Positions 40,413-49,564 of a stretch of 63,565 nt of DNA are shown here, piece by piece. Made by a program: the position numbers and the translations under genes. Source of the DNA: Kiritimatiellia bacterium (GTDB lineage Bacteria > Verrucomicrobiota > Kiritimatiellia > RFP12 > UBA1067); contig JAFRBA010000236.1 in assembly GCA_017405115.1 (NCBI GenBank), positions 1-63,565 on the forward strand. The letters run 5' to 3'. Below the pieces are notes generated by a model, which was given only the letters and a program-made list of their open reading frames with translations, did not search any database and was not told the DNA's origin. Each line of letters starts with the position of its first letter. Positions within the stretch are counted from its first letter, which is position 1.

Positions 40413-41464
40413 AAAAGCGCGTCAATATACTCTTCCAGAGCGACGACAACTTTGCGTTTATGGTTGGCGTGGCGCTGTCGTCGCTGTTGGAGAACGCGGC
40501 AAAGGACGTATTCTACGATGTCTACTACTTTGCATTGAACCTTAGCGAGGATTCGCGGCGAAAATTCGATGAACTCAGAGTGCGGCATCCGGAAGTCGAC
40601 TATCGCCTGACGATTGTGGACGCGGGACAATTTGAGAAGGAGTTCGTGTCGCTGGGCGTCCACGCGCATCGCGGCAGTTATGTCACATACTTCAAGTTGC
40701 TTCTTGATCGCTACTTCAAGGATACCGACGTGGATCGAATAATCCATATCGGAGCAGATACGCTTGTAACAGGTTCGCTTGAGGGGCTTGCCGACTTCGA
40801 TTTCCAAGGTGCCCCGTTTGCCATGAACTGGACTGAGAGGGGGCACGAGCGATACCATCCATGGAGATACCGTGCTTGCATCGCGGAAATGATCTACTTC
40901 AACATGCCGGAGTGGCGCAGATGCAACTGCGAAGAGCGCATTATACGCCATATCAAGGAAATCGGTGAAATCTACGGCAGCAAAGACCAGGGCATCCTCA
41001 ACGTGGAGTTTCAGGATGAGTATGTGCAGTTGCCGCTCAAGTACAATGTCTACGACATGGTGCCGCACATGTCCAGGAAGAACCTGCTTCGCTACCACAA
41101 TGCACCGATCTACGCCAAGGAAGAAATCTTCGATGCAGTCGAGCATCCTGAGATAATCCATATCGCGCGGACATTCCTCTACCGTCCGTGCGAAGAAGGG
41201 AGCCTCGACTTCAATTACGATCTCTGGTGGGGATATTGCAGGCGTTCGCCGTGGTCTGGCATGAAGCCAATCTCGCCGTATCCGCCGTTGGGGGCCAAGG
41301 AAAAGCTCTTCCGATGGCTCTATCGGCGCGCTCCGCTCTGGCTCTGCGACTGGCTTTACATATACTCGCGCCGGGTCTTCGGCATATACCTGTATCTTAC
41401 GCACCTCCCGCGTAAACGGGTAAGCATAGGGATGGGGCCGTCGACTTCCAGTGAAGGCAAGTGA
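40409..41464 (+). CDS. glycosyltransferase family 8
   Basis: 351 aa from ATG at 40409 (AAGGA before it). GT8 pattern: VNILFQSDDNFAFMVGVALS at the start, SYVTYFKLLLDRYF, metal site region IIHIGADTLVTGSL and SKDQGILNV. The DxD metal motif reads G115-A-D117, so the first Asp is missing; activity may be reduced or use another ligand. It transfers a hexose from a UDP-sugar to LPS or capsule. First gene of a tight rightward operon; overlaps the next by 14 nt. Confidence 0.85.
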   Translation: MKKRVNILFQSDDNFAFMVGVALSSLLENAAKDVFYDVYYFALNLSEDSRRKFDELRVRHPEVDYRLTIVDAGQFEKEFVSLGVHAHRGSYVTYFKLLLDRYFKDTDVDRIIHIGADTLVTGSLEGLADFDFQGAPFAMNWTERGHERYHPWRYRACIAEMIYFNMPEWRRCNCEERIIRHIKEIGEIYGSKDQGILNVEFQDEYVQLPLKYNVYDMVPHMSRKNLLRYHNAPIYAKEEIFDAVEHPEIIHIARTFLYRPCEEGSLDFNYDLWWGYCRRSPWSGMKPISPYPPLGAKEKLFRWLYRRAPLWLCDWLYIYSRRVFGIYLYLTHLPRKRVSIGMGPSTSSEGK

Positions 41465-42506
41465 AAGGATCGCCTCTTTGAGCAAACGCCTCCTATATGC
41501 ATCAAGCACACGGCGGAATGGGTTTGAGAACCAAGACCCGGTTGCCCATTACCAGGAAGCCCCCTATTCCATTGAGGCAATCGGCTACAACCTGTCGAAA
41601 CTGGGGTGGGACGTCCGCTGGTGTGGATGGGCGGCAACGCACAATCCGTTCCGCCTGGCAAGGCAGATAGACGAGTTTAGGCCTGACATTGTATACTCGC
41701 ATGGTTCGCTTCTTGCATTGCATCCCCTCTTCTGCCGGCGATTCCTCTGCAAGCACAAGGCGTTCAAGGTCGTTCATGGATGGGACGACCACTATGGACG
41801 CATCTGGGGCAACATCCTTGGCTGGCCGGGCAAGGTGTTCATGAATTGGATGGAGAAGCGCATCGTCAAGAACTCAGATGCGGTCGTGACCCTCAGCTAC
41901 GAGCTCCAGAAGATAGGCCGGAAGTGGGGCGTCGAGTGCAAGTACATACCGAACGGCGCCGATCCGATCGACGAATTCCCGCGGTCGGACAAGATAAAAC
42001 TGGACGGACGATTCAACCTCGTCTATGCCGGTGACAAGGCGAAATGGAAACGCACGAGCGACATTTGCTCTGCCATGCGGCGTCTTCCGAAAGACATCAA
42101 GCTCTATTTGACGGGGCGCACCGAAAAGTATCTCGACAGGTATGCCAGCGACAATTGCATCTTTCTCGGCTGGCTTACGAAGGAAGAGCAGTTTGGCGTG
42201 ATGAGCCAGGCCGATGCGTTTGTCTGCACATCCAATCAGGACTGCAACGCCAAGCTTCAGGAGTACCTTCGGTGGAAGAAGCCGATCCTCGCCTACGACG
42301 GCGAGGCCAACAACTTCTTCAAGAACGGCGAGACGGCACTCCTCGCGAAAGACGGCGACTATGCTCCGCTCATAGAGAAGCTTGCCGCAGACCCCGAGCT
42401 GTGCACGCGCATTGCCGAAAACGCGGCGCGAGAAATACCAGTGTATTCATGGATGGAAATCGCCAGGCAGTTCGACGAATACTTCATTGAGACGATAGAA
42501 TCATGA
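41451..42506 (+). CDS. glycosyltransferase family 4
   Basis: 351 aa. GT-B fold: IVYSHGSLLAL in the N-terminal half, YIPNGADPIDEF at the hinge, LVYAGDKAKWKRTSD and the donor-site helix SQADAFVCTSNQDCNAKLQE with the late Glu (KLQEYLRWKKPILAY). Retaining sugar transferase of the surface-glycan pathway, membrane-associated at the cytoplasmic face. Overlaps its neighbours by 14 and 4 nt. Confidence 0.85.
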   Translation: MKASERIASLSKRLLYASSTRRNGFENQDPVAHYQEAPYSIEAIGYNLSKLGWDVRWCGWAATHNPFRLARQIDEFRPDIVYSHGSLLALHPLFCRRFLCKHKAFKVVHGWDDHYGRIWGNILGWPGKVFMNWMEKRIVKNSDAVVTLSYELQKIGRKWGVECKYIPNGADPIDEFPRSDKIKLDGRFNLVYAGDKAKWKRTSDICSAMRRLPKDIKLYLTGRTEKYLDRYASDNCIFLGWLTKEEQFGVMSQADAFVCTSNQDCNAKLQEYLRWKKPILAYDGEANNFFKNGETALLAKDGDYAPLIEKLAADPELCTRIAENAAREIPVYSWMEIARQFDEYFIETIES

Positions 42507-43459
42507 AGTTGCTTTTCATCGATCATGAGTGCCACAAGAAGACTCGCTCAGCTGAGTTCTTTCTTGCTGTTGTTCGCAAGGTCTTTGATGTAGTTGAACA
42601 TTATTACTCGCATTATTATCGAACCGGAGCCCAGAAAGCTGGGAAGGATTGTGACATTGCTGTAATATGGGAGTTCCCAATATCTAGATGGCGTTTCTTG
42701 CTCCCTGGCAAGCGCAATGTGTTTGTCCCGATGTACGACAATGAATGGGCGAGCTATTGGCAGTGGAAGAGAATCGCGTGGAGTGGGATGGGGGTTGTCT
42801 CGTTTTGCGACAAGGTGACGGAACATGCGAGACGTTGCGGCGTGGCAAACATCCTTAACGTTCGCTACTTCCCGGATCCTGCCAGCTTGCCGAAGACGGG
42901 GGGCGATCCCAAGCGCGTGTTCCTTTGGGAACGTGGTGAGATTGATAGACGCACTGCTGAGATTTTGTTCCCGCCGTCCGAAGGTTATGTGTTTGACATA
43001 AAACGCCGTGATGAGTTTCTCGAACGAGAAGACTACCTGCGCCGCATAGCCAGATGTGAGATAATGATAGCTCCGCGTCGCAAGGAAGGCATTGGCATGG
43101 TCTTTCTTGAGGCGATGGCAATGGGGAAATGCGTCGTCGCGAACGACGATGCCACGATGAACGAGTACATCAAGGACGGCGAGAACGGCATCCTGTTTTC
43201 CTTCGACAGGCTCGCGCCAATCAGCGGCGACAAGATCGCCCGGGCCAGAGCCAATGTTCCCGGCTCCGCGGCCAGGCTGCGAGCGCGATGGCGCCGCGAC
43301 GCCGAGAGGATAAACGATTTTCTTTTCAAGCAGCAACCATGTGTGCCGTCGTTTGCGAATCGCATGAAGTTAACTCTTTCGTACCCACTGTTTCTCGCAG
43401 AGGGCGTGCTGCATGTATTGGCTGAACGCTGCTCTGCCATCAAGCCCGGGGGCCGATGA
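42503..43459 (+). CDS. glycosyltransferase, GT4-like
   Basis: 318 aa. N-terminal half is divergent (FLLPGKRNVFVPMYDNEW); the donor half carries EIMIAPRRKEGIGMVFLEAM followed by GKCVVANDDATMNEYI, the E-x7-E type motif of GT4 enzymes. Likely adds a sugar to the same repeat unit. Its stop overlaps the start of the RAYT gene (ATGA). Confidence 0.75.
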   Translation: MKLLFIDHECHKKTRSAEFFLAVVRKVFDVVEHYYSHYYRTGAQKAGKDCDIAVIWEFPISRWRFLLPGKRNVFVPMYDNEWASYWQWKRIAWSGMGVVSFCDKVTEHARRCGVANILNVRYFPDPASLPKTGGDPKRVFLWERGEIDRRTAEILFPPSEGYVFDIKRRDEFLEREDYLRRIARCEIMIAPRRKEGIGMVFLEAMAMGKCVVANDDATMNEYIKDGENGILFSFDRLAPISGDKIARARANVPGSAARLRARWRRDAERINDFLFKQQPCVPSFANRMKLTLSYPLFLAEGVLHVLAERCSAIKPGGR

Positions 43460-44547
43460 ATATGGCGGAAAATTGCGAGATAAGGCGCTACCGGCGGTTC
43501 AAGGGCTGGAATTACGCAAAAGGCGCGTCGCTTTTCATCACGATAGCGACTGCGCCAAGGCGAATGCTCTTCGGACGAGTAGTCGGCGGCAAGGTTGAGT
43601 TAAGCAAGTTTGGTAGCGTCGTCCGGGGAGCTCTTGAGGCCATGCCAAGACTCAACCCGGGTTTGTTGCTTTTTGGCTTTGTTATCATGCCCGACCACAT
43701 TCACTTCAATTGCGCGATTGTCGCCGGGCTTGCCGAGCCGCTGAAAGTATTGGGCCGGGCGATAAGGCGGTTCAAGAACCATACTACCAAGGTCGCCAAG
43801 CTGGCCGGGTTGGCTGGAATGGCCGAACGCAGTTCGGCCTTCAGATTTGGCTTGGCAGGCGACGCTGTCGGCGGCGATAGCCATGGTGGCCAAACTGTGT
43901 TTGGCCAAACAACCATCTGGCAGCAGGGCTACCACGACTATCTGCTGCTCTCTCGCGAGATGATCGATGCCACTGAGCGCTACATAGCCTACAACCCTCT
44001 CAAGTGGGAGCTTATGTATGGCGAGAAAGGCGCGCTCCGCGTAGTCGAGCCTCTGTTTCTGCCGCGCCTCGACGCGGGCGACTACTGGAAGGGCGTTGGC
44101 AACCTGGCTCTGCTTGATCCCAATGAGAAGCTAGTCTCGCTGAGGGTCTCGCGCGAGGTCGCCACGCCGCCGGCGATCGCCGCAGTGGTGAAGCGCATGG
44201 AAAGCGCGGTCGAAAAGGGCCATGTCGTAATCAGCGGCTTTATATCGAAAGGCGAACGCGCTGTCTGCGACATGCTCTGCCGTCGCCGCGACGCGCGCTT
44301 CATCCGCGTGTTGCCTTCGTGCATTCCCAACAGGCGCTTCAGGCCCGAAAGCCGCTACGTAGCGCCTTTTGCCGAAGGGCGCTACCTTGAACTTGGGCGC
44401 GGCAACGATGAAGTGGAATTTGGCCGCTGCGCCTGCCTCGACATCAATGCCGAGATAATCGAAATCGCCACGGCGGGCGAAGGCCTCGCACTCTACTGGA
44501 AGGCCGCAGGGCCGAAGGTGGTGGCGAAGTCAAATGAAATGAAATAG
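43456..44547 (+). CDS. RAYT transposase fused to a DprA/SLOG-like domain
   Basis: 363 aa. N-terminal part: REP-associated tyrosine transposase (Y1_Tnp): HUH motif PDHIHFN (81-83), WQQGYHDYLLLSREM and ERYIAYNPLKWEL with the candidate catalytic Tyr. Residues about 115-153 are an insert rich in Gly/Ala whose DNA is made of perfect palindromes. The C-terminal 130 residues (VISGFISKGERAVCDMLCRR and FIRVLPSCIP) resemble a DprA/SLOG Rossmann domain that binds nucleotide or ssDNA. RAYTs cut and move REP palindromes. It is translationally coupled inside a glycosyltransferase operon, so it may be domesticated. Confidence 0.75.
   Translation: MNMAENCEIRRYRRFKGWNYAKGASLFITIATAPRRMLFGRVVGGKVELSKFGSVVRGALEAMPRLNPGLLLFGFVIMPDHIHFNCAIVAGLAEPLKVLGRAIRRFKNHTTKVAKLAGLAGMAERSSAFRFGLAGDAVGGDSHGGQTVFGQTTIWQQGYHDYLLLSREMIDATERYIAYNPLKWELMYGEKGALRVVEPLFLPRLDAGDYWKGVGNLALLDPNEKLVSLRVSREVATPPAIAAVVKRMESAVEKGHVVISGFISKGERAVCDMLCRRRDARFIRVLPSCIPNRRFRPESRYVAPFAEGRYLELGRGNDEVEFGRCACLDINAEIIEIATAGEGLALYWKAAGPKVVAKSNEMK
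43821..43907 (+). repeat. two perfect palindromes inside the RAYT coding region
   Basis: GGCCGAAC-3 nt-GTTCGGCC (43821-43839) and TGGCCAAA-5 nt-TTTGGCCA (43887-43907). They fall in the part of the protein that other RAYTs lack. Confidence 0.85.
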
Positions 44548-44580
44548 CTTGCGCGGGCTAATGCGCCACAGTCTAATTTA

Positions 44581-44589
44581 TGATATAAT
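44581..44589 (+). promoter_or_regulatory. leaderless promoter TGATATAAT
   Basis: Extended -10 TGATATAAT; the ATG at 44596 begins 6 nt after it. No clear -35 box. Confidence 0.65.
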
Positions 44590-44595
44590 TCATTC

Positions 44596-45486
44596 ATGAT
44601 TGACCAATTGAGAAATGCGCTGCGCAAAGCTCGTCACAACCCAAGGTACTTATGGTACTTCTGGCAGAATGTAAATGTGCTTCGCGATCATTTCCCATCG
44701 GTATATCAACGATTCAAATTACGCAAATGTTTAAATCTAGGGGTTGCAACTGGCCTGCAAAGGCTTCATGTCGTCCTTCGCACAACTGATTTTGTGATGA
44801 ACCTTAATGCCACTCGACAGCTAGAGGAAGTCGGCATAAAGACCCGCAATGACGTAATTCGTGTCGGCGGCTGTTCGCTTTTCCCTACCGCAGCGCATTT
44901 CGCCGCGTCTTTTGGAAAGGAGAAGCTGCGCATTACCCTAGTGAAAGACCGTCTTTCTGATGTGGGGATGGGTCAGTATCGCGCAGCTGCCGAATCTGCT
45001 GGTCTGGAATTTGATGTTGTCGAGTCTAAGGGGCATGGGAACGGTCCCTCATTCCAAACGCAGGTTGATGTTGCGTTGCAAGATGCCGATGACACGCTGA
45101 TCTTAATTTTGGAAGATGACTACAAGCTAGACGAGTCGGCACTCGTGACTTGCTTTAAGCTTATGCGAGAGCATTCCAATGTTATAGGGATGAACCCGCA
45201 TTTCCATCCTGACAGGGTCCGTTATCAGGACATTGGAAAACTGGTTGCATTAGACGGAAAACTCTATTGCCAAGTTCCAAGTACATGCTGCACATTTTTC
45301 ATGCCAGTAGTCCAGATTCGCCGATTTGAAAAGTATCTTCGGCTATACGACGGGTTTGAGAAAGGCTCCGTAGGCGTAGCTTGGCGAACGGGAATCTGCC
45401 TCGCGCCGCTCGGTTGGACAATGGCGGAACATCTTCACAGGAGCGATCTGTCGCCGGTGCAGACATTGCTACGGCAGGAGGGGTAG
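44596..45486 (+). CDS. glycosyltransferase-like protein
   Basis: 296 aa. VGGCSLFPTAAHFAASFGKEK and TLILILEDDYKLDESALVTC give a GT-A-like nucleotide-sugar fold with EDD as likely metal motif. I cannot assign a CAZy family. Leaderless start. One nt before the next gene. Confidence 0.55.
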   Translation: MIDQLRNALRKARHNPRYLWYFWQNVNVLRDHFPSVYQRFKLRKCLNLGVATGLQRLHVVLRTTDFVMNLNATRQLEEVGIKTRNDVIRVGGCSLFPTAAHFAASFGKEKLRITLVKDRLSDVGMGQYRAAAESAGLEFDVVESKGHGNGPSFQTQVDVALQDADDTLILILEDDYKLDESALVTCFKLMREHSNVIGMNPHFHPDRVRYQDIGKLVALDGKLYCQVPSTCCTFFMPVVQIRRFEKYLRLYDGFEKGSVGVAWRTGICLAPLGWTMAEHLHRSDLSPVQTLLRQEG

Positions 45487-46281
45487 ATGGCTTGTCCTGT
45501 TGAACTCATCGAATGGCAGAGACTGAACATTGAATCTTTGCGCAAGGAGTCGTATGCCGACTCCAAGATACGTAATGTCACTGTCATCGCATATTATTTT
45601 CAGAGTGAAAAAGAATTTGACTACAGTTTCTGGCGGACTGAATTTTCGCTGTTGAAGACATTCCAGACGCAGGGGATAATGCCGGCAGTGCTTGTGACGA
45701 ACTTAAAAACCGACGCCCTGATGTCTTTTTGCGCCAGATTTCACATCGAGGTGCAGATAGCCGAGAATCTTGTGCCTGGTAAGATCAAGACATTGGCATT
45801 GGATATGGTGGAAAATCTCCATGCACGATTTGCGACGGACTACGCCCTCATTGTGCAGGATGATGGATTCCCTATGAGGCCAGGGCTTGAGGAGTTCGTT
45901 GGGAAGTGGGATTATGTCGGCGCTCCATGGGTTCGCCATGTTACTTATTATGACATCTATCCAGCAGATTATGGAGTGGGGAATGGAGGATTCTCACTCC
46001 GATCGAAAAGACTTTGCAAAACCGTAAGTTCCTATTATGTGAAGTATTTTAGGTGGATGCCGTATTGGTGGTATCTGATGGGAGACGATACATTTTATTG
46101 TAAAACTCTTAGATTCTGGTTCCCATCATTTAGAAAACGCTTTCAGTGGGCGTCCAAAGACGAAGCGTCGCGATTCTCTGTGGAATGCGACGTTGGTTAT
46201 AATCTTAAAAGCGTCAGACCTCTTGGATTTCATGGGAAAGAAGGATGGAAGAATTGGAGAAGTTGCGATTTTAATAACTAA
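45487..46281 (+). CDS. DUF5672-type glycosyltransferase
   Basis: 264 aa. DYALIVQDDGFPMRPGLEEF (QDD metal site), WDYVGAPWVRH, YGVGNGGFSLRSKRLC and GDDTFYC are the DUF5672 blocks. Predicted sugar transferase of the glycan locus. AT-rich compared with the first operon genes, suggesting different origin. Directly follows the preceding stop. Confidence 0.75.
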   Translation: MACPVELIEWQRLNIESLRKESYADSKIRNVTVIAYYFQSEKEFDYSFWRTEFSLLKTFQTQGIMPAVLVTNLKTDALMSFCARFHIEVQIAENLVPGKIKTLALDMVENLHARFATDYALIVQDDGFPMRPGLEEFVGKWDYVGAPWVRHVTYYDIYPADYGVGNGGFSLRSKRLCKTVSSYYVKYFRWMPYWWYLMGDDTFYCKTLRFWFPSFRKRFQWASKDEASRFSVECDVGYNLKSVRPLGFHGKEGWKNWRSCDFNN

Positions 46282-46430
46282 GGCTATATTGATTTTCAAG
46301 GCTTAATGTCTAGATTCGACGATTATCTCAAGGTTTCGCGTGATATGCGGTATAGACATTCCGCAATCGATAAGCTGAAAGCACACATGTGATTCCCCTC
46401 TGCGAATGGCAAGTTTGTCGCGGTCAATAA

Positions 46431-47396
46431 TTAATGCGTATTGATCCGCTTGGAGAGCCATAGGGCCAGAGGGTGTGGAATGATTTTCCAAGCAAGAGGT
46501 CTGATTGCGCCCTTGAGATATGCAAGAAAGCGTTTAAGTCTTACACGTCTGAGATACTCAGGAGTCACTGGGAAGATCATTTCTGGGTAGTCACTGACCG
46601 AAGAGGGGAAGCTGTCATCTAATTTCTCTGCAAAATACCATTCTCCGCGATCATAAGGATCGTTTCCTGTTTCAATACAGTGCCGAACGTATGATTCGTC
46701 TGCTTTGTCATGAAGCCCGTCGGCAATGGAGTGAAGCTTAGTCAAGATGTATTGGATTCCTCCCATGTAGGAAAAGTGCCATCCCCCGTTCCTGATTTTA
46801 GGAATGTTCTGAAGGAAACGAACTTTTGTAGCGGTCGACCCAATGTTGACAGACGGTACAAGAGCGATCCCTTGTCTGATTTTGGCATATGTATGTTCGT
46901 TGTTAAAACATTTTACGGGCAGGACGACAGTGCCGCTACTCCAATAGGGTGTAGTGCAACATCTAAGATTCAGATAATAATAGTAAAGTTTTTGCAGAAG
47001 ACGGACGGGCCTGTGTTGCTTTACGGCCCTTCTAATTGCTTCTGGAGAAGGTATCTCATCAAGATCTGAAACTATAAGAATGTCCTCGTCTGAAAGTGTT
47101 TGCGCGATATGTTGAATCGTAGCGTTTCGTTGGATGTTCTCGAGTTCCCATCTGTAAGCGATGTCAGATATGGCGCGATCTGGTTCTTTTGGGTCTGGCG
47201 AGACGATGTATATGATTTTCGCTAGATACGGAGTGAAACGTGATTGGTTCTCTTTAAAGAGAAGTCTCTTCTTTTTACCAGAATGAGAATATCGCGACTC
47301 AGAAATGACAAAACGATCGACGACATCGAAGAGGGTTTTCAGGCGCAGTTCCAGAATGTCGAGTTCGTTGAAGAAGCTGAAGCAGTCGTAGATCAT
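46431..47396 (-). CDS. glycosyltransferase family 17
   Basis: 321 aa. IYDCFSFFNELDILELRLKT at the start and VVDRFVISESRYSHSGKKK are the GT17 signature (beta-1,4 GlcNAc-transferase family in eukaryotes); ILIVSDLDEIPSPEAIRRA holds the metal-binding DxDE. Last gene of the leftward operon, 25 nt after the FkbM gene. The 149 bp up to the converging operon contain no gene I can support. Confidence 0.85.
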   Translation of the reverse strand: MIYDCFSFFNELDILELRLKTLFDVVDRFVISESRYSHSGKKKRLLFKENQSRFTPYLAKIIYIVSPDPKEPDRAISDIAYRWELENIQRNATIQHIAQTLSDEDILIVSDLDEIPSPEAIRRAVKQHRPVRLLQKLYYYYLNLRCCTTPYWSSGTVVLPVKCFNNEHTYAKIRQGIALVPSVNIGSTATKVRFLQNIPKIRNGGWHFSYMGGIQYILTKLHSIADGLHDKADESYVRHCIETGNDPYDRGEWYFAEKLDDSFPSSVSDYPEMIFPVTPEYLRRVRLKRFLAYLKGAIRPLAWKIIPHPLALWLSKRINTH

Positions 47397-47421
47397 GATG
47401 GGAGAGTGTCTATAGGTACAA

Positions 47422-48117
47422 TTATGCCATTTTTTGAAACAATGATGTTACCAAGCCTTGCCCAACATGCTCATATCCGACAGAGCGAAGGAACAATGCG
47501 GTTGGGGTGTTTGGAATGTTCCAGTTTTTACCATCAGCGTGTATCTCGATTAGGATGAAGTCTGGTCGATAGACATCCCAATTGTTTGATTTCAGAATCT
47601 CTATGTCGAGGCCTTCGCAGTCGATATTAATGAAGTCGATGTGTTGTCCAATCGGAAGATAATTGTCAAGAAGCTCACTTAATGGCATGACAAGGACTTT
47701 ATCTATTCCTAGAAGCTTGACACCGTTTTGTTTGATCATTTGGTCGGCAAAGTCTTTTGAAAACGTATTCATTGGAGATTCGGAAAGACGATAATACGAG
47801 AGCTCGCCTTTTTCTTGACCTATGCCAACATTGACATTGATGTCGCGCTTTCTCTGCCGTTTGAACTTTGCGATTGCGGAGGCGGACGCATCGACATTTA
47901 TCCCCCTCCAGCCGACATCATAGAATTTTTTTGTGTTTGATAATGTTAGAGGGTCATGTGCGCCAATGTCAACGTAAAAGCCAGAATAGTCCCATCTCCA
48001 TTTGTCACCGAGAAAAGCTTTAATTAGAAGGTCCTCGCCGAGCTGTGAATAGGAGCGGATGCCAAAATAGTCTGGCCAGTAGAATCTGCATTTCTTGAAA
48101 AAGTCAGCAAACATCAT
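47422..48117 (-). CDS. FkbM-family methyltransferase
   Basis: 231 aa. SQLGEDLLIKAFLGDK, the SAM site YVDIGAHDPLTLSNTKKFYD, GINVDASASAIAKFK and FINIDCEGLDIEILKSN are diagnostic. Methylates a sugar hydroxyl, often capping surface glycans. Overlaps the flippase end by 14 nt. Confidence 0.88.
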   Translation of the reverse strand: MMFADFFKKCRFYWPDYFGIRSYSQLGEDLLIKAFLGDKWRWDYSGFYVDIGAHDPLTLSNTKKFYDVGWRGINVDASASAIAKFKRQRKRDINVNVGIGQEKGELSYYRLSESPMNTFSKDFADQMIKQNGVKLLGIDKVLVMPLSELLDNYLPIGQHIDFINIDCEGLDIEILKSNNWDVYRPDFILIEIHADGKNWNIPNTPTALFLRSVGYEHVGQGLVTSLFQKMA

Positions 48118-49480
48118 TCTCCTTTCTTGTTAGTTTTGCAGGGTGCATTATGGTTAAGTCTATTATGCAGTAAACAAGATGAATTACAACATTTGCAGAC
48201 ATCCACCATAGCATTGTGTCTAAAGAACGAATGTTATGTGAAGTCAGAAACGCTGTCCATGACACAGGGATGTGCCCCGCAAGATAGCCGTGTCCAGTTA
48301 TTAGCAAAAGCAAGGCCGAGTAGGAGATTTGAATCAAGATCACCCACTTCATGTAACCGAAACTGTTGGCGGAGACTTTCGCCATGTTGTATAATCCAAA
48401 AACTGAGGAGAATGATGAAATACCTATCAGCCAAGGAATGGCCCACCAGAAATTTGCAAATTGATCACCGTGTGGTAGAAGCAAAAGGATGCTACGTCCA
48501 AAAAGTAAGAATGGAGTTGCTACAATCGCGCCAAACACTACGACCGACATTGAGGTCTTGAGAATGAGTGGCCGTATATCCTTCCCCCGTGAGGCAAGAT
48601 CGGCAGTAAAGGGGAATATGGTAAATGCTAGTGTACAATATAAAAAACTGGCAATTTCAGAGAATCGCGTGGCCATGTAGTAGGCTGCTGAATCGAGGTC
48701 AGGGAGTCGTTGGCGGAGAACAGTTGATTCTATAAGGCCAGAGAACCCTGCTGCGATGGCCGATGCCATGAAAATTGCGAAGAGGCCAGAGAATTTCTTA
48801 AATGTCTCATTTGTCCAATATGGCTCTGCTTTAACTGAGAGTTCTTTGCGAAGGGCGAAGAACGAGGCGAGGATGTTGAATGCCGGGCAGGCGGCCTGGC
48901 CGACGAAGTAGCCGGCGATGGCGCGGAAGGGCATGGCGACGAGCATGGTCAGTAGGCGAATTGGAGCGCCGACGATGTTGAGGAGCGACTGCTCCTTGAA
49001 CTTCTTGAGCGCCTGAAGCGCGTTGGAGTAGATCGGCGCGACTGCGCCTACGAACGACGACGCGATGATGATTATGCCTAGCGAGCCCTCGACGATTCTG
49101 ATGCGTTCGAGGAACGCGGGGAGAACGAAACGCGCGACGATTGTGGCGAGAAAAAGAAACACAGCCGTAGCGATGAATACGCCGCGCATCAGGGTTTTGA
49201 GCTTGCCGAACTCCTTGTTAATGGAAAGACGGGTCAGTTCGTTGCGGAAGGTGTTCGCGAAAGCGGCTACAGGAATCGCAAGGAAGTTGGCGAATTGGGT
49301 GAGCGGCATGACCGCGCCGAGCTCGGAAGGGTCGACGTACTTCGGGACGAGCCACAGGCCGACGAAGGCGTTCAGGAGGTCGGCCGCGCGGCAGGCGCAG
49401 AAGAGCATCAGCGAATACCACCAGAAATCGCCGAGTCGTGCGTGGAGTCTTTTAAGTGCGTCTAGAGCAAATTTCGTCAT
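48104..49480 (-). CDS. Wzx-like polysaccharide flippase
   Basis: 458 aa, about 12 transmembrane helices; MOP/MVF flippase pattern with an N-terminal helix pair (DLLNAFVGLWLVPKYVDPSE) and the following FANTFRNELTR block. Moves lipid-linked glycan units across the inner membrane. Leaderless start at 49480. Its first 30 codons are duplicated as a gene fragment at 50623-50703. Confidence 0.82.
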   Translation of the reverse strand: MTKFALDALKRLHARLGDFWWYSLMLFCACRAADLLNAFVGLWLVPKYVDPSELGAVMPLTQFANFLAIPVAAFANTFRNELTRLSINKEFGKLKTLMRGVFIATAVFLFLATIVARFVLPAFLERIRIVEGSLGIIIIASSFVGAVAPIYSNALQALKKFKEQSLLNIVGAPIRLLTMLVAMPFRAIAGYFVGQAACPAFNILASFFALRKELSVKAEPYWTNETFKKFSGLFAIFMASAIAAGFSGLIESTVLRQRLPDLDSAAYYMATRFSEIASFLYCTLAFTIFPFTADLASRGKDIRPLILKTSMSVVVFGAIVATPFLLFGRSILLLLPHGDQFANFWWAIPWLIGISSFSSVFGLYNMAKVSANSFGYMKWVILIQISYSALLLLITGHGYLAGHIPVSWTAFLTSHNIRSLDTMLWWMSANVVIHLVYCIIDLTIMHPAKLTRKENDVC

Positions 49481-49528
49481 CTAGGCGAATTATACCATAA
49501 AGAGTTGCAGCGGGACGAAAAATCAGTC
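49471..49528 (-). repeat. promoter/start-codon repeat, copy 1
   Basis: About 90 percent identical to 51894-51951. Contains the TGGTATAAT box and the first codons MTKFAL. Confidence 0.8.
49489..49497 (-). promoter_or_regulatory. leaderless promoter of flippase operon
   Basis: Minus strand TGGTATAAT, 8 nt before the ATG at 49480. Confidence 0.65.
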
Positions 49529-49564
49529 AGGCTTGTCTTGTGCCATGTGTTATGCTTTCGTGTG

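Noticed and set aside
43413..43598. Short frame spanning the GT4-like/RAYT junction
   Set aside because: Out of frame with both real genes and without motif.
46303..46491. 62-aa minus-strand frame overlapping the GT17 end
   Set aside because: No start signal or family; mostly within GT17 3' end and the convergent gap.
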